A program made the position numbers and the translations under genes. A stretch of DNA of 64,000 nt from Desulfatibacillum aliphaticivorans DSM 15576. Lineage in GTDB: Bacteria > Desulfobacterota > Desulfobacteria > Desulfobacterales > Desulfatibacillaceae. The DNA is taken from contig NZ_AUCT01000002.1 of assembly GCF_000429905.1 (NCBI RefSeq), positions 372,001 to 436,000 on the forward strand. Reading direction: 5' to 3'. Positions within the stretch are counted from its first letter, which is position 1; each line of letters opens with the position of its first letter. The notes beneath the pieces were generated by a model. It worked only from the letters and a program-made list of their open reading frames with translations. It had not been told where the DNA came from and ran no database searches. This document shows, one piece after another, positions 17,027-26,668 of this stretch.

Positions 17027-17419
17027 ATGAACGATTTTAACGGCGACAGGAGAAAGTTTCCCCGTTTTTCCAAAACAATTTCAGTGGATATCAACGGGAA
17101 GATCTTTCCGGTTTCCGAAAAACTGGAGCATGAAGCCGAAGGCAAAGACATCAGCGTGAGCGGCCTCAGCTTTTCCTCTCCCTCCCGGTATGATGTCGGC
17201 GCCAAGTTAAGTTTGGCTTTTCGCATTACCAATTCCGAAGCAGACGACGATCAGACCGGGGTCACCATATCCAGGGCTTCCAATCCCATTTCCTGTAAGG
17301 TGGAAGTCGTCCGGAACGACAAGGACGACGAATCCGGAGGCTACCGGGTAGGAGTCAAATTCATAGACATTGCCGGAGACGACTACCGGGTGCTGATCCG
17401 CCACCTGGCCAAGGACTAG
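17027..17419 (+). CDS. PilZ-domain protein
   Basis: A 130-residue single-domain PilZ protein, a likely c-di-GMP receptor. The RxxxR motif appears as RRKFPRF near the N-terminus and the (D/N)xSxxG motif as DISVSGLSF at about residue 44, both needed for c-di-GMP binding. A final strand ends YRVGVKFIDI. The start ATG 17027 follows CGGAG. It is convergent with the membrane-protein gene at 17439-18920. The output, for example motility or exopolysaccharide, cannot be told from neighbours. Confidence 0.82.
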   Translation: MNDFNGDRRKFPRFSKTISVDINGKIFPVSEKLEHEAEGKDISVSGLSFSSPSRYDVGAKLSLAFRITNSEADDDQTGVTISRASNPISCKVEVVRNDKDDESGGYRVGVKFIDIAGDDYRVLIRHLAKD

Positions 17420-17438
17420 AATATCAGCAAAAAAATCC

Positions 17439-18920
17439 TTATTTCTTTCGCACAAACAGCGCGCTTCCAGGGTCCTGATAAATCAGGCGCCAGCCCTTGT
17501 TTTGCGCCAACAGGCCATGGGCCGCGCTTTGGGCCGTTGTGATGATCGTGTCCGTCGGATATTTTTCAAGATAGGCGAAAAAATCCTTGGCTCTCACCCG
17601 AGGATTTTCAAAGCATAAAAAATGTTCGTTCACAATTCCCTCCGGGAACACGGTTTCGTAGCGTCCGTCCACAGCAATCCGAAAACTTGGATGCAGCCGC
17701 CACATCAAATACTCCCCCCAATGGAAGTCCGTCAGCACATTGCCCTTCATGCCGCGAGCCAGCAAATAATCCGCAGCGCCCGTGGGACAATAAGGCGCAT
17801 TCACCGGGGCTTGCTCGTAAGAGGGGGCGTTCAAAGCAAAGGGAGAGCCTGAAAATAAATACAAGCCCTGATATCCGGCCAGCAGCATATTCCCCGCCAG
17901 GCAAAAGGCGGCCAGGGCCGACGCCGCCCATCCCCATATTTTTTTAGGCTTTCTGATGGACAAATATCCGGGGACAAGGGCGATGAATCCCAGAGCGAAG
18001 AAAACCCCGTGGCGATGATGCAAAAAAGCGAGCGCCGCCAATACAGGCAAAAGCACGGCTCCGGGATTGCAATCCTTGAACATTTTGGGAAGCATAACAG
18101 CGGCGTATAAAAACAGAATCAGCGTAAAGACGCTCGCAGGCAGATAAAATCCATGAGCCAAAGTTTTGGGAAGCGGCCACCATTCCACGATAAAGGGCCT
18201 GGACATAAAAAGGGAATTGCTGAGGTAAATCCAATAATCGATCCCGTAAGGATTAACCAAAGTCGCCAAGACCGATCCGGCGAGCGCCGCTGTGCAGGCG
18301 GCCGCCTCTCTTTTTTTGCCGCCGGCCCAAAACCAGCACGCATAGATGGCCAGTACTCCCAATCCGGCCGGAAAGCCGCCGTGGAGATTGCACCAAATCA
18401 AAAATATAAAAGGCGCCGCCCATAGCATTTTCACCGCGCCGTGCAGGCGCACCCTTTCCAACGCGTATAAAGTCAGCGCAAAGAAAAAATAGGTGAATGC
18501 CTGGGCCCGGACCGGGCTCCAGCCCTGGGTCAGCACCCAAACGCTCATCATAGCAGCGGCTGCGACGACCTTGCCGTCCGCCTTATTCAACCTGGCGGTC
18601 ATCCAGGCCAAGCCCAGGCAGCCGGACGCCAGGGCGTACTTCAAAGCCTGAATCGCCCAGGGGTCTAATGCTTTATACATTTTGTAAAAAATCACGCCGG
18701 TCAGCCACTCGTGGTAAACCCACGGGTTTTTAACCGGATAATAGGAAAAAACGTCTTCATAGGGAAATCCATGGGACTCAAAAAACAGGCGGCCGAAGGA
18801 CAGGTAACCGAAAAGGTCCGGATCCGCCGTGTTTTGCGTGATCGCCGCCCAAAAAGCCAGCCAGGGGATGGCTGAAAGGCAAAAAGCAGCGATGTTTTGA
18901 AATCCCGATTTTTTATTCAA
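17439..18920 (-). CDS. multi-pass membrane protein, possible GT-C-type glycosyltransferase
   Basis: A 493-residue integral membrane protein with roughly ten hydrophobic helices. An N-terminal loop with DPDLFGYLSFGRLF and PWVYHEWLTG resembles the acidic-residue loop of GT-C lipid-linked glycosyltransferases and O-mannosyltransferase-like proteins. A soluble tail follows, containing NVLTDFHWGEYLMWRLHP and RIAVDGRYETVFPE, a pattern also seen in uncharacterised bacterial homologues. Function is therefore tentative: transfer of a sugar from a polyprenyl donor is possible. The apparent start is TTG 18920 after GGAGAGG. No other cell-wall gene is adjacent. Confidence 0.65.
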   Translation of the reverse strand: MNKKSGFQNIAAFCLSAIPWLAFWAAITQNTADPDLFGYLSFGRLFFESHGFPYEDVFSYYPVKNPWVYHEWLTGVIFYKMYKALDPWAIQALKYALASGCLGLAWMTARLNKADGKVVAAAAMMSVWVLTQGWSPVRAQAFTYFFFALTLYALERVRLHGAVKMLWAAPFIFLIWCNLHGGFPAGLGVLAIYACWFWAGGKKREAAACTAALAGSVLATLVNPYGIDYWIYLSNSLFMSRPFIVEWWPLPKTLAHGFYLPASVFTLILFLYAAVMLPKMFKDCNPGAVLLPVLAALAFLHHRHGVFFALGFIALVPGYLSIRKPKKIWGWAASALAAFCLAGNMLLAGYQGLYLFSGSPFALNAPSYEQAPVNAPYCPTGAADYLLARGMKGNVLTDFHWGEYLMWRLHPSFRIAVDGRYETVFPEGIVNEHFLCFENPRVRAKDFFAYLEKYPTDTIITTAQSAAHGLLAQNKGWRLIYQDPGSALFVRKK

Positions 18921-19074
18921 GGCCTCTCCATGGAAATGCTATACTAAGGATGGAATTTTTCGTTATTATGGCGGTATACAGACCAAGGTCAAGGCTTTTT
19001 CGGCGCAACCCGCAGCATGGGTCTTGAAAATGCCTCGCAAAATATCTATACCGTGTTTGAACGGAGGCTTTTCA

Positions 19075-20721
19075 ATGAAAATAGCATTGGCTCAAATTAA
19101 TCCCATTGTCGGCGACTTTAAAGGCGCCAGGAGTAAAATTCAGGAATTCGCCCAAAAGGCGAAAAATCTCTCCTGCGACCTTGTTATATTTCCGGAACTG
19201 TCCGTATGCGGCTATCCCCCCAGGGATCTGCTGGAAAGAAAAAGTTTTATCCGGGCGTGTCAGAACACCGTCCAAAGCCTGTTGGACGACATCCATGACA
19301 TAGGCGTTATTCTGGGTTTTGTGGATCGGGTGGGAGGCGCCCCCGGCAAGCCCATCGCCAACGCCGCCATGCTTTTTGAGGACGGCAATATCCTGGAAGT
19401 GGTCCACAAAAGGCTGCTGCCCACTTATGACGTATTTGACGAGTCCCGGTATTTCGCTCCCGGCGGCAAGGCCGAACCTTTTATGTACAAAGGCATGAAC
19501 ATCGGCCTGACCATTTGCGAAGACGCTTGGAACGACAAGGATCTTTTTCCCGAGCAGCTTTACGACTGGGACCCGGTTCAAGACCTGGCTGACAAAAAAA
19601 CGGACTTGATCATCAATATCGCCGCATCCCCTTTCCATGCCGGAAAACGGGCCGTTCGCGGCAATATCATGAGCCATCTCGCCAAAAAGCACCGCCTTTC
19701 CTGCGTGTACGTCAATCAGGTGGGAGGAAACGATCATCTGATATTCGACGGCGCCAGTACGGTGCATACGCCGGGCGGCGATTTGGCGGCCCTGGCCGGA
19801 GAGTTTGAAGAGGACCTGGTAACCTTTGACACGGAAACCGGCAAGGGAGACATTCACCCGGTTTGCGAGAGCGAAGCCGAATCCCTGGCCAAGGCGTTGG
19901 TCACCGGCGTGGGCGACTATGTGCGCAAATGCGGTTTTTCCAAGGTGGTGGTGGGCCTGTCCGGCGGCATAGACTCCGCCCTGACCCTGGCCGTTGCCGC
20001 CGAAGCCTTGGGGCCGGAAAACACATACAGCATTTTCATGCCCTCGGAATACACATCCCAGCAGAATTATACGGACACCAAGGAACTGGCCGACAACCTG
20101 GGCTGCCCTTACGAGATCATCCCCATCACGCCTATTTTCGAGACCTTCCTGAGCAGCCTCAGCTTCTGCAACAAGGAGGATTTTGGCGTTACCGAACAAA
20201 ATATCCAGGCCCGCACCCGAGGCTCCATCCTCATGGCCTTTTCCAATAAAACCGGCGCCATGGTCCTTTCCACAGGCAACAAGTCCGAAGTGGCCGTAGG
20301 CTATTGCACTTTGTACGGAGACATGAACGGCGGCTTGTCCGTCATATCCGACCTGCCCAAGGAGCTGGTTTACGAGGTTTCCCGTTATTTTAACAAGGAC
20401 CGGGAAATCATCCCGGAAAGCATCCTGACCAAAGCGCCGTCCGCGGAGCTTAGGCCGGACCAGACCGACCAGGACGACTTGCCTCCGTACGAGGTTTTGG
20501 ACCCGATCCTGCACGCCTACATAGAGGATTTGAAAGATCCCGAGGAAATCATCGCCATGGGCTATGAGGAAAAAATCGTACGGGATATCGTCCGGCGGGT
20601 GGTGCGCAACGAATACAAACGCAGGCAGGCGGCGCCCGGGCTTAAGCTGACCTCCAAGGCCTTCGGCGAGGGCAGAAGATATCCCGTGGCCCAACGGTTC
20701 AAGGATCAGGACGGGGAGTAA
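19075..20721 (+). CDS. nadE: glutamine-dependent NAD+ synthetase
   Basis: A 548-residue two-domain enzyme that makes NAD from deamido-NAD, ATP and glutamine. The N-terminal nitrilase-type amidase has FPELSVCGYPPRDLL with the catalytic Glu, and TICEDAW with the catalytic Cys. The C-terminal synthetase has the PP-loop VVGLSGGIDSALTLAVA and STGNKSEVAVGYCTLYGD. ATG 19075 with ACGGAGG upstream is the natural start; the frame extends to a TTG at 19024. The 3' end overlaps the convergent radical SAM gene by 16 bp. A 615-codon frame on the opposite strand is a shadow. Confidence 0.95.
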   Translation: MKIALAQINPIVGDFKGARSKIQEFAQKAKNLSCDLVIFPELSVCGYPPRDLLERKSFIRACQNTVQSLLDDIHDIGVILGFVDRVGGAPGKPIANAAMLFEDGNILEVVHKRLLPTYDVFDESRYFAPGGKAEPFMYKGMNIGLTICEDAWNDKDLFPEQLYDWDPVQDLADKKTDLIINIAASPFHAGKRAVRGNIMSHLAKKHRLSCVYVNQVGGNDHLIFDGASTVHTPGGDLAALAGEFEEDLVTFDTETGKGDIHPVCESEAESLAKALVTGVGDYVRKCGFSKVVVGLSGGIDSALTLAVAAEALGPENTYSIFMPSEYTSQQNYTDTKELADNLGCPYEIIPITPIFETFLSSLSFCNKEDFGVTEQNIQARTRGSILMAFSNKTGAMVLSTGNKSEVAVGYCTLYGDMNGGLSVISDLPKELVYEVSRYFNKDREIIPESILTKAPSAELRPDQTDQDDLPPYEVLDPILHAYIEDLKDPEEIIAMGYEEKIVRDIVRRVVRNEYKRRQAAPGLKLTSKAFGEGRRYPVAQRFKDQDGE

Positions 20722-21626
20722 AACCGCCCCTGCCGGGAGTTCTCCCGGGCCATGGCCTCGTGGATAAGGAGAAACGTCTTCCCCTTTTCCACGGACCATT
20801 GAGGGGCCACCAGTTCGTCCTTGTTGGGATCGCCTGTCAGCCGTTGAATGATCATATCCGGCGGAAGCAATTCGATAAACCGGCAGACGGTTTCCACATA
20901 GTCCTCCTGTTCCATGCACTGATACCGCCCCTGTTCGTACATCCTATGCAGGGCTGTGCCGCGAATTACATAAAGCAGGTGAATCTTGACTCCGTCCACG
21001 GGCAGGGCGCCTATAAACCGGGCCGTCTCCAGCATGTCCTCACGGGTTTCCCCGGGCAGGCCCAGGATCACGTGGGCGCAGGTGAGAATGTTTCGTCCCG
21101 CTGTCTTTTTTACGGTTTCGGCAAAGCAGGCGGCGTCATGCCCCCGATTTATAATGCGGAGGGTTTTGTCGCAGGAAGACTGCAGGCCGTACTCCACCCA
21201 GATCATGTGGTCAGCCGCGAGTTTTTCCAGCAGGGCGAGGACGTCATCGTCCACGCAATCAGGCCGGGTGCCGATGCAAAGCCCCACCACATCCGGCACG
21301 GAAAGAGCCTCGCGGTACAGGGCCTCCAGGCGCTCAACCGGAGCGTAGGTGTTGGTATGGGCCTGGAAATAAGCTAAAAACTTCTTGGCCTTGTAGCGTT
21401 TTCCATAAGTGCCCTTGCCACGTTCAATCTGCTGGGTTATGGAAAGCCCTTGGGATGCAGCGCCGGTGCCGGATCCCCTCTCGTTGCAGTAAATGCATCC
21501 GCCGACGCCCAGTGTTCCGTCCCGATTGGGGCAGGAAAGTCCGGCGTCTACTGTGATCTTCTGGACTCTGCAACCGTATTTGGACCGGAGAAAACCGGCA
21601 AGATCTTTATAAGGTTTTTCGTTCAT
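20706..21626 (-). CDS. TIGR01212-family radical SAM protein
   Basis: A 306-residue radical SAM enzyme of the YhcC/TIGR01212 type. The SAM-cluster motif is spaced as in this family: CPNRDGTLGVGGCIYCNERG, with the cluster cysteines in CxxxxxxxxxCxxC order. The barrel continues with QAHTNTYAPVERLE, VVGLCIGTRPDC and VILGLPGETREDMLETARF. Homologues are annotated without an agreed substrate; some link them to RNA or cofactor modification, which I treat as open. The ATG at 21626 has only a weak upstream GAAGAC. The tail overlaps nadE by 16 bp. Confidence 0.85.
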   Translation of the reverse strand: MNEKPYKDLAGFLRSKYGCRVQKITVDAGLSCPNRDGTLGVGGCIYCNERGSGTGAASQGLSITQQIERGKGTYGKRYKAKKFLAYFQAHTNTYAPVERLEALYREALSVPDVVGLCIGTRPDCVDDDVLALLEKLAADHMIWVEYGLQSSCDKTLRIINRGHDAACFAETVKKTAGRNILTCAHVILGLPGETREDMLETARFIGALPVDGVKIHLLYVIRGTALHRMYEQGRYQCMEQEDYVETVCRFIELLPPDMIIQRLTGDPNKDELVAPQWSVEKGKTFLLIHEAMARENSRQGRFYSPS

Positions 21627-21735
21627 GGCAGTCTTCGTGTTATATTATTTTGAGCTTTTGCAATGGCATTGTCTCCATTGATTCAGGAGTTTGTTGCAAC
21701 CAAAAACGAATTTAACGGCAAAGAGGCCGCCTGCC

Positions 21736-21833
21736 CCCTCCCCCTTGACGGGGGAGGGCTGGGGTGGGGGTGACACGCTGCAGCGTTCTGATGCCCCCCC
21801 ATCCTGTCCTTCCCCCGCCAGGGGGGAAGGGAC
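21736..21833. repeat. 98-bp GC-rich double-hairpin repeat, copy 1
   Basis: Two hairpins, CCCTCCCCC-TTGA-CGGGGGAGGG and TTCCCCC-GCCA-GGGGGGAA, flank a central pair of GGGTGGGGGTGAC and CCCCCCATCCTGTCC. A near-identical copy lies at 53890-53988. The arms are almost invariant while the 20-odd central bases differ. It lies upstream of mnmG and lengthens that reading frame artificially to 21764. The rest of 21627-21967 holds no gene. Confidence 0.8.
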
Positions 21834-21967
21834 GAAGACTTGCGGGCTTCCTCAACTTAAATAGTCCGAGCAGCGCACTTATTTATGGGGATTCTATTTT
21901 TATTTCCACTTTAAATAAGTCAAATATTTATTCACTGCGCTTTGAGACTTATACACGGTCAAACAAC

Positions 21968-23857
21968 ATGTGTAAACGGTATGACATCATAGTAATCGGA
22001 GCGGGCCACGCAGGATGCGAGGCGGCCCTGGCGGCCGCCCGCATGGGATGCAAGACGCTCCTGACCACCATCCATCTGGATTCGGTGGCGGGCATGCCGT
22101 GCAGCCCGTCCATAGGCGGCACGGGCAAGGGCCAACTGGTCAAGGAAGTGGACGCCCTGGGCGGGGCCATGGCCCGGGTGACGGACCGGACCGCCATCAG
22201 CTACCGCACCCTGAACACCCGAAAAGGCCCGGCCGTCCAAAGCACGCGCACCCAAAACGACAAGCACATGTATCATCAGATGATGAAGCAGTGCGTGGAG
22301 GATCAGCCCAACCTGGACCTTAAACAGGCGAAAATCAACCGCTTGGTATTGGACGGAGACCGGGTCGCCGGCGTGGTGGATCATTTTGGATACGAATATC
22401 AGGCCGAGGCCGTCATCCTGGCCACCGGCACTTTCCTGTCCGGCGTCATCCATATAGGCCACAAGTCCATGAAAGCCGGCCGGGCCGGAGAATTCGCCTC
22501 GTACAGCCTGGCCTCCCATCTAATGGAGTTGGGATTCGCCATGGGCCGCATGAAGACCGGCACTCCCGCCCGAGTGGCCAAGGACAGCATCGACTTTTCG
22601 TGCTTTGAAGAACAGACAGGCGAGGAGAACCCCAGGCCTTTTTCCTTGTTTTCGAAAGCCAGCCTCTTAACGCCCATGTCCAGCTTTATGGGCCGCACCA
22701 ACGAAAGGACTCACCGGATCATCCGGGACAACCTGAGCTGTTCCGCGCTGTACGGGGGAATCGTAAAAGGGGTTTCGGCCAGGTATTGCCCGTCCTTTGA
22801 GGATAAAATCGTCAAATTTCCGGAGCGGGAAAGCCACCAGATCATTTTGGAGCACGAGGGCGTACACACCCGGGAAATATACGTTTCCGGCCTGGGCAAC
22901 AGCATGCCCTTGGAAGTGCAGATCAAGCTCTACCGCTCCATTCCGGGCATGGAGCAGGTGGAAATCATGCGGCCGGCCTACGCCATCGAATACGATTTTC
23001 TCAATCCCACGGGCTTGAAGCCCACCCTGGAAACCAAGCTGGTGAAAGGCCTTTACGCCGCCGGGCAGATCAACGGCACATCCGGCTACGAAGAGGCCGG
23101 CGCCCAGGGCATGTGGGCCGGAATCAACGCCGCGTGCAAAATACAGGGCAGGCCGCCCTTTTTGCCTGACCGGTCCGAGGCCTACATGGCCGTCATGGTG
23201 GACGACCTTGTCACCCGCGGAACCTCCGAACCGTACCGCATGTTCACCTCCCGGGCCGAATACCGGCTTATGCTGAGGGAGGACAACCCGGACCTGCGCC
23301 TGATGGAATACGGCCACGGCCTGGGCCTGATAGATGACGACGCCTTTAAGGACTTGATTGAGCGGAAAAAGCAGATCCAGGCGGAGTTGGATCGGGTGCG
23401 CAGCACAATAATCAAGCCTTTGCCGGAAGTGAATCAATACCTGGAGGATAAGGGAACAGCGCCCTTGAAGGAGGCCGCACCCCTGGACAGGCTGATGAAA
23501 CGGGTGCAGCTGGGCTACGACGCCGTGGAAAAGCTGGCGCCCTCCCCGGAGCCGATCAATCCCAGGGTGTCCCGCCAGGTGGAAATAGCGATCAAGTACG
23601 AAGGATACATTGCCAAGCAATTGCGCGAGATTGAAAAATTCCGCGAAATGGAAAGGGTGCGCATCCCCGAAGGCTTTGACTTCGAGGCGGTTCACGGCCT
23701 GTCCAACGAGCTGAAAGCCAAGCTGGGCGCGCTCAAGCCCGTGTCCTTGGGGCAGGCCTCCCGCATGGAGGGCATCACTCCGGCGGCGCTATCAGCCGTC
23801 ATGATTCATTTGCATCAATCGAAAAACACGGAGGTGGAAAATTCTTCAACCCAATAA
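21968..23857 (+). CDS. mnmG: tRNA uridine-5-carboxymethylaminomethyl modification enzyme MnmG (GidA)
   Basis: A 629-residue FAD enzyme that, with MnmE, installs the cmnm5/nm5 group on U34 of several tRNAs. The dinucleotide-binding start MCKRYDIIVIGAGHAGCEAA is canonical, followed by MPCSPSIGGTGKGQLVKEVD, RTLNTRKGPAVQSTRTQ, NGTSGYEEAGAQGMWAGINA and FTSRAEYRLMLREDN. Length from ATG 21968 matches the family; the open frame runs 68 codons further upstream only because of the GC-rich repeat. No strong ribosome site precedes ATG 21968. mnmE is not in the window. A 200-bp AT-rich gap separates it from the methyltransferase cassette. Confidence 0.95.
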   Translation: MCKRYDIIVIGAGHAGCEAALAAARMGCKTLLTTIHLDSVAGMPCSPSIGGTGKGQLVKEVDALGGAMARVTDRTAISYRTLNTRKGPAVQSTRTQNDKHMYHQMMKQCVEDQPNLDLKQAKINRLVLDGDRVAGVVDHFGYEYQAEAVILATGTFLSGVIHIGHKSMKAGRAGEFASYSLASHLMELGFAMGRMKTGTPARVAKDSIDFSCFEEQTGEENPRPFSLFSKASLLTPMSSFMGRTNERTHRIIRDNLSCSALYGGIVKGVSARYCPSFEDKIVKFPERESHQIILEHEGVHTREIYVSGLGNSMPLEVQIKLYRSIPGMEQVEIMRPAYAIEYDFLNPTGLKPTLETKLVKGLYAAGQINGTSGYEEAGAQGMWAGINAACKIQGRPPFLPDRSEAYMAVMVDDLVTRGTSEPYRMFTSRAEYRLMLREDNPDLRLMEYGHGLGLIDDDAFKDLIERKKQIQAELDRVRSTIIKPLPEVNQYLEDKGTAPLKEAAPLDRLMKRVQLGYDAVEKLAPSPEPINPRVSRQVEIAIKYEGYIAKQLREIEKFREMERVRIPEGFDFEAVHGLSNELKAKLGALKPVSLGQASRMEGITPAALSAVMIHLHQSKNTEVENSSTQ

Positions 23858-24060
23858 ATGTCCGTTGTCTCAACTTACCAATTTCATGTTTTAATTCAGA
23901 TAGTAATGAGAAACAACATCTTATCCTTGAGGCCAACCGCAGATTATGGTATTTTTTCATCGGTTCAGAAAAAATATCAAATATCAAATCATAACGGGTT
24001 ATTAGCATTTCCTTGAAGCCTCCAGGCCGATATGTTTAATATATTGGAGTGCAGGATTAA

Positions 24061-25527
24061 ATGGACAGCAAAATTATCACAGACAAACTGGAGGCTTTAA
24101 GGAGAGGCAGGACGCCTCGACTACTTGATCTGTTTGCCGGATGCGGCGGGATCTCCCTGGGATTTCACAGAAATGGATTCTCCATAGATGGCGCCGTGGA
24201 AATAGACCCTATTGCAGCCGAAACGCATGCACTTAATTTTTTTCAGGATTCATCTTCCGCAACAAAAAATACTCACGCCCGTGCGCTTGATATCACCGCA
24301 ATAGATCCTGAGGACCTTGTCAGACAACTTGCCCTCCCCATGCTTCCGGAACAGGTTTTTGATGTGATTGTTGGGGGGCCTCCCTGCCAAGCATTTGCCC
24401 GCGTGGGAAGAGCCAAGCTGAGGGAGGTGGCAGCCCATCCAGAAGCCTTTCTTAAAGACCCAAGACACAATCTATACCTGCGCTATCTTGCCTATGTAAA
24501 AACCTTGAAGCCAGTAGCCATTCTGATGGAAAACGTTCCTGACGTTCTGAATCATGGGGGGCATAACATTGCCGAGGAAGTCTGCGAATTCCTGGTTGAT
24601 GAAGGATTCACATGTAGCTATACACTTTTAAATTCAGTTTTTTATGGCGTCCCTCAAATGCGAGAAAGAATGTTCCTTATAGCCTACCGAAATGAATTGG
24701 GAGAGAAGGTAACTTTCCCAAGCCCCACTCATTGGGTTGATCTGCCCCAAGGCTATTACGGTTCACGCCAGGTTGCCCTGAAAAATATTAACTGGGGTCT
24801 GTTTGAAAAGCCGTCTTTTTATGTCCCCGCGCCTGAGAGCAACCGGGAGTCCTTGGCCAGGGCTGTCAGCGCGGAGGATGCATTGGGTGACCTCCCGAAA
24901 ATCACCTTGCATCTGGAAGGAAAACTTAAACGCGGCGCGAGAAGGTTTAATGAACTGATCGAGTATACCAACGACACATCCCTGAATGAATATCAGACCC
25001 TTATGAGAACATGGCCCGGTTTTGAGAATGACAAAGGTATTTATGATCACGTTATTCGATACCTTCCCAGAGATTACAAACTGTTTAAACGCATGAACAG
25101 CGGAGACCAATACCCACAGGCATACCAGCACGCCCTGGACATGCTGCGGGAGAAACTGGATGAACTGGAACAAAATGGAAAAAGGATTGAAAAAGACAGC
25201 CAGGACTACGAGACATTGAAAGCCTCTATAGTCCCCCCTTATGATCCAGGAAAGTTTCCCAATAAATGGCGAAAAATGGAGCGCCATTTACCGGCAAGAA
25301 CCTTGATGGCCCATCTTGGCAAGGATAGCTATTCACATATTCACTATGACAGCGAGCAGGCTAGGACAATTTCAGTAAGGGAGGCAGCACGACTTCAGTC
25401 TTTTCCTGATGGATTTATTTTTTGTGGGACCATGAATCCAGGATTCAAACAGATTGGAAACGCCGTTCCTCCCCTGATGGCAGCCGCCCTGGCTGCTGAA
25501 ATAAAAAAGGCCTTGAGGGGGGAATAA
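24061..25527 (+). CDS. DNA (cytosine-5-)-methyltransferase
   Basis: A 488-residue C5 cytosine methyltransferase. Motifs in order: I, LLDLFAGCGGISLGFHRNGF; IV, VIVGGPPCQAFARVGR with the catalytic Cys; VI, ILMENVPDVLNH; VIII, QMRERMFLIAY; IX-X, SVREAARLQSFPDGF then QIGNAVPPLMAAALAAEI. The target-recognition region lies between VIII and IX (roughly residues 230-420), and its recognition site cannot be read from sequence. It opens a three-gene cassette that continues with a DUF3883 protein (start codon directly after this stop) and Vsr. Base composition is more AT-rich than mnmG, which points to transfer. Confidence 0.93.
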   Translation: MDSKIITDKLEALRRGRTPRLLDLFAGCGGISLGFHRNGFSIDGAVEIDPIAAETHALNFFQDSSSATKNTHARALDITAIDPEDLVRQLALPMLPEQVFDVIVGGPPCQAFARVGRAKLREVAAHPEAFLKDPRHNLYLRYLAYVKTLKPVAILMENVPDVLNHGGHNIAEEVCEFLVDEGFTCSYTLLNSVFYGVPQMRERMFLIAYRNELGEKVTFPSPTHWVDLPQGYYGSRQVALKNINWGLFEKPSFYVPAPESNRESLARAVSAEDALGDLPKITLHLEGKLKRGARRFNELIEYTNDTSLNEYQTLMRTWPGFENDKGIYDHVIRYLPRDYKLFKRMNSGDQYPQAYQHALDMLREKLDELEQNGKRIEKDSQDYETLKASIVPPYDPGKFPNKWRKMERHLPARTLMAHLGKDSYSHIHYDSEQARTISVREAARLQSFPDGFIFCGTMNPGFKQIGNAVPPLMAAALAAEIKKALRGE

Positions 25528-26658
25528 ATGAAAAGACGACTGGCGATCAAGCGCCTGACCAACTCAGATCTGACAATTTTCTATTGGCAATTCGTTAACC
25601 AGGAAAAGGGCGGAAAGCAAAAGGCAATCAACCTAAACCGGAATGTATTCATTGACATTCTGTATCCGGAACTTCCGGAGTGGGCGCTGGAACACGATAA
25701 CCGTGTCCCTTTGGATCTATACCTTTTAGGGCCGGGTGTCTCTCTTCCCTATAATGTTCAGAGAAAAATCATCAAACAGCCCGGATCATATAAAAACTGG
25801 CGGCTTAACGGGGAGTATATTCCTAATCCGGATGAAGAGCCTGAAAGGTTCAACGTTCTCAAAGAGGGTGACTACGCCCTTTTTGAGTTTGAAGGATCAC
25901 CTGTGCCCACAAGGGCCAAAACTCTTATGATTGCAGTTGATGAAGAGCAGGACAGAGTGCTCCATGAGGTGATATTGGAGTGGATGGGCAGAAAAAGCAT
26001 GACAGAACTGCCTTATGTTGATCTGGAAACCATTGTGGACAAGGCAGGGCCTGCGCCGGAGCACCCTGTCTATGACTTTCTTCTGGATTCCGATCTTGAG
26101 GATGCAGTCTTGGGAGGCTCAGGCGGCAGGGCCAATCTGTTCAAACGGCATGCCACCAGACCGATTACACAAAGCACACTCAGAAGACGTAGGAAAGAGG
26201 CTGAAAATATAGGCCATTTAGGGGAGGAAATCCTGAATGCTTTCCTGGAGAAACGAGTTGAAGCTGGCGAACTCAGGTCGTTTGAATGGGTTTCGGAAAA
26301 AAATGCTGTTGCACCCTACGATTTTGAGTTGGTCAACAATGATGGAACGGGGGTGATCCTGGACGCCAAGTCAACAACGGGTGAATTCAACAGGATTATT
26401 CATGTATCAATGAACGAACTTGTTGAAATGGCCAGCGCTTCGAGACGGTATGATATCTATCGATTGTACAATGTTTCCGAAAAAGGCGCCAAAATGAGAA
26501 TCTGCCAGGAAAATAGAGAACTTGCAGTGTCAGTCATAGAGACATTTAAGAAATTGCCTGCCGGAATTCGCCCTGACTCGGTGTCCATTCAGACTGGCGC
26601 CTTGACATTCGGAAAGGAGTTTGAGCTTTCCTATCCGGTTGAGCAGGACGAGGAATAA
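25528..26658 (+). CDS. DUF3883 protein, candidate PD-(D/E)XK restriction endonuclease
   Basis: A 376-residue protein. Residues about 225-330 match DUF3883, a PD-(D/E)XK nuclease-like fold: E233/E234 in GHLGEEILNAFLEKR, D265 in APYDFELV, then D279 and K281 in VILDAKSTTG, the last giving the DxK pair. The N-terminal two-thirds have no family I recognise and could hold a DNA-binding or target-recognition module. The ATG abuts the methyltransferase stop (no gap), and a GAGGGGGG ribosome site lies inside the end of that gene, so the two are translationally coupled. With a C5 methyltransferase before and Vsr after, the most economical role is the cognate restriction enzyme; that is inference. Confidence 0.7.
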   Translation: MKRRLAIKRLTNSDLTIFYWQFVNQEKGGKQKAINLNRNVFIDILYPELPEWALEHDNRVPLDLYLLGPGVSLPYNVQRKIIKQPGSYKNWRLNGEYIPNPDEEPERFNVLKEGDYALFEFEGSPVPTRAKTLMIAVDEEQDRVLHEVILEWMGRKSMTELPYVDLETIVDKAGPAPEHPVYDFLLDSDLEDAVLGGSGGRANLFKRHATRPITQSTLRRRRKEAENIGHLGEEILNAFLEKRVEAGELRSFEWVSEKNAVAPYDFELVNNDGTGVILDAKSTTGEFNRIIHVSMNELVEMASASRRYDIYRLYNVSEKGAKMRICQENRELAVSVIETFKKLPAGIRPDSVSIQTGALTFGKEFELSYPVEQDEE

Positions 26659-26668
26659 ATCCTAATAA

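Noticed and set aside
19072..20919. Long open frame on the minus strand (615 codons)
   Set aside because: It is entirely antisense to nadE, which has full family motifs; codon-position bias of GC-rich DNA produces such shadows.
21764..21967. N-terminal extension of MnmG by 68 residues
   Set aside because: The extension is a translated GC-rich repeat; MnmG proteins begin at the FAD motif a few residues after ATG 21968.
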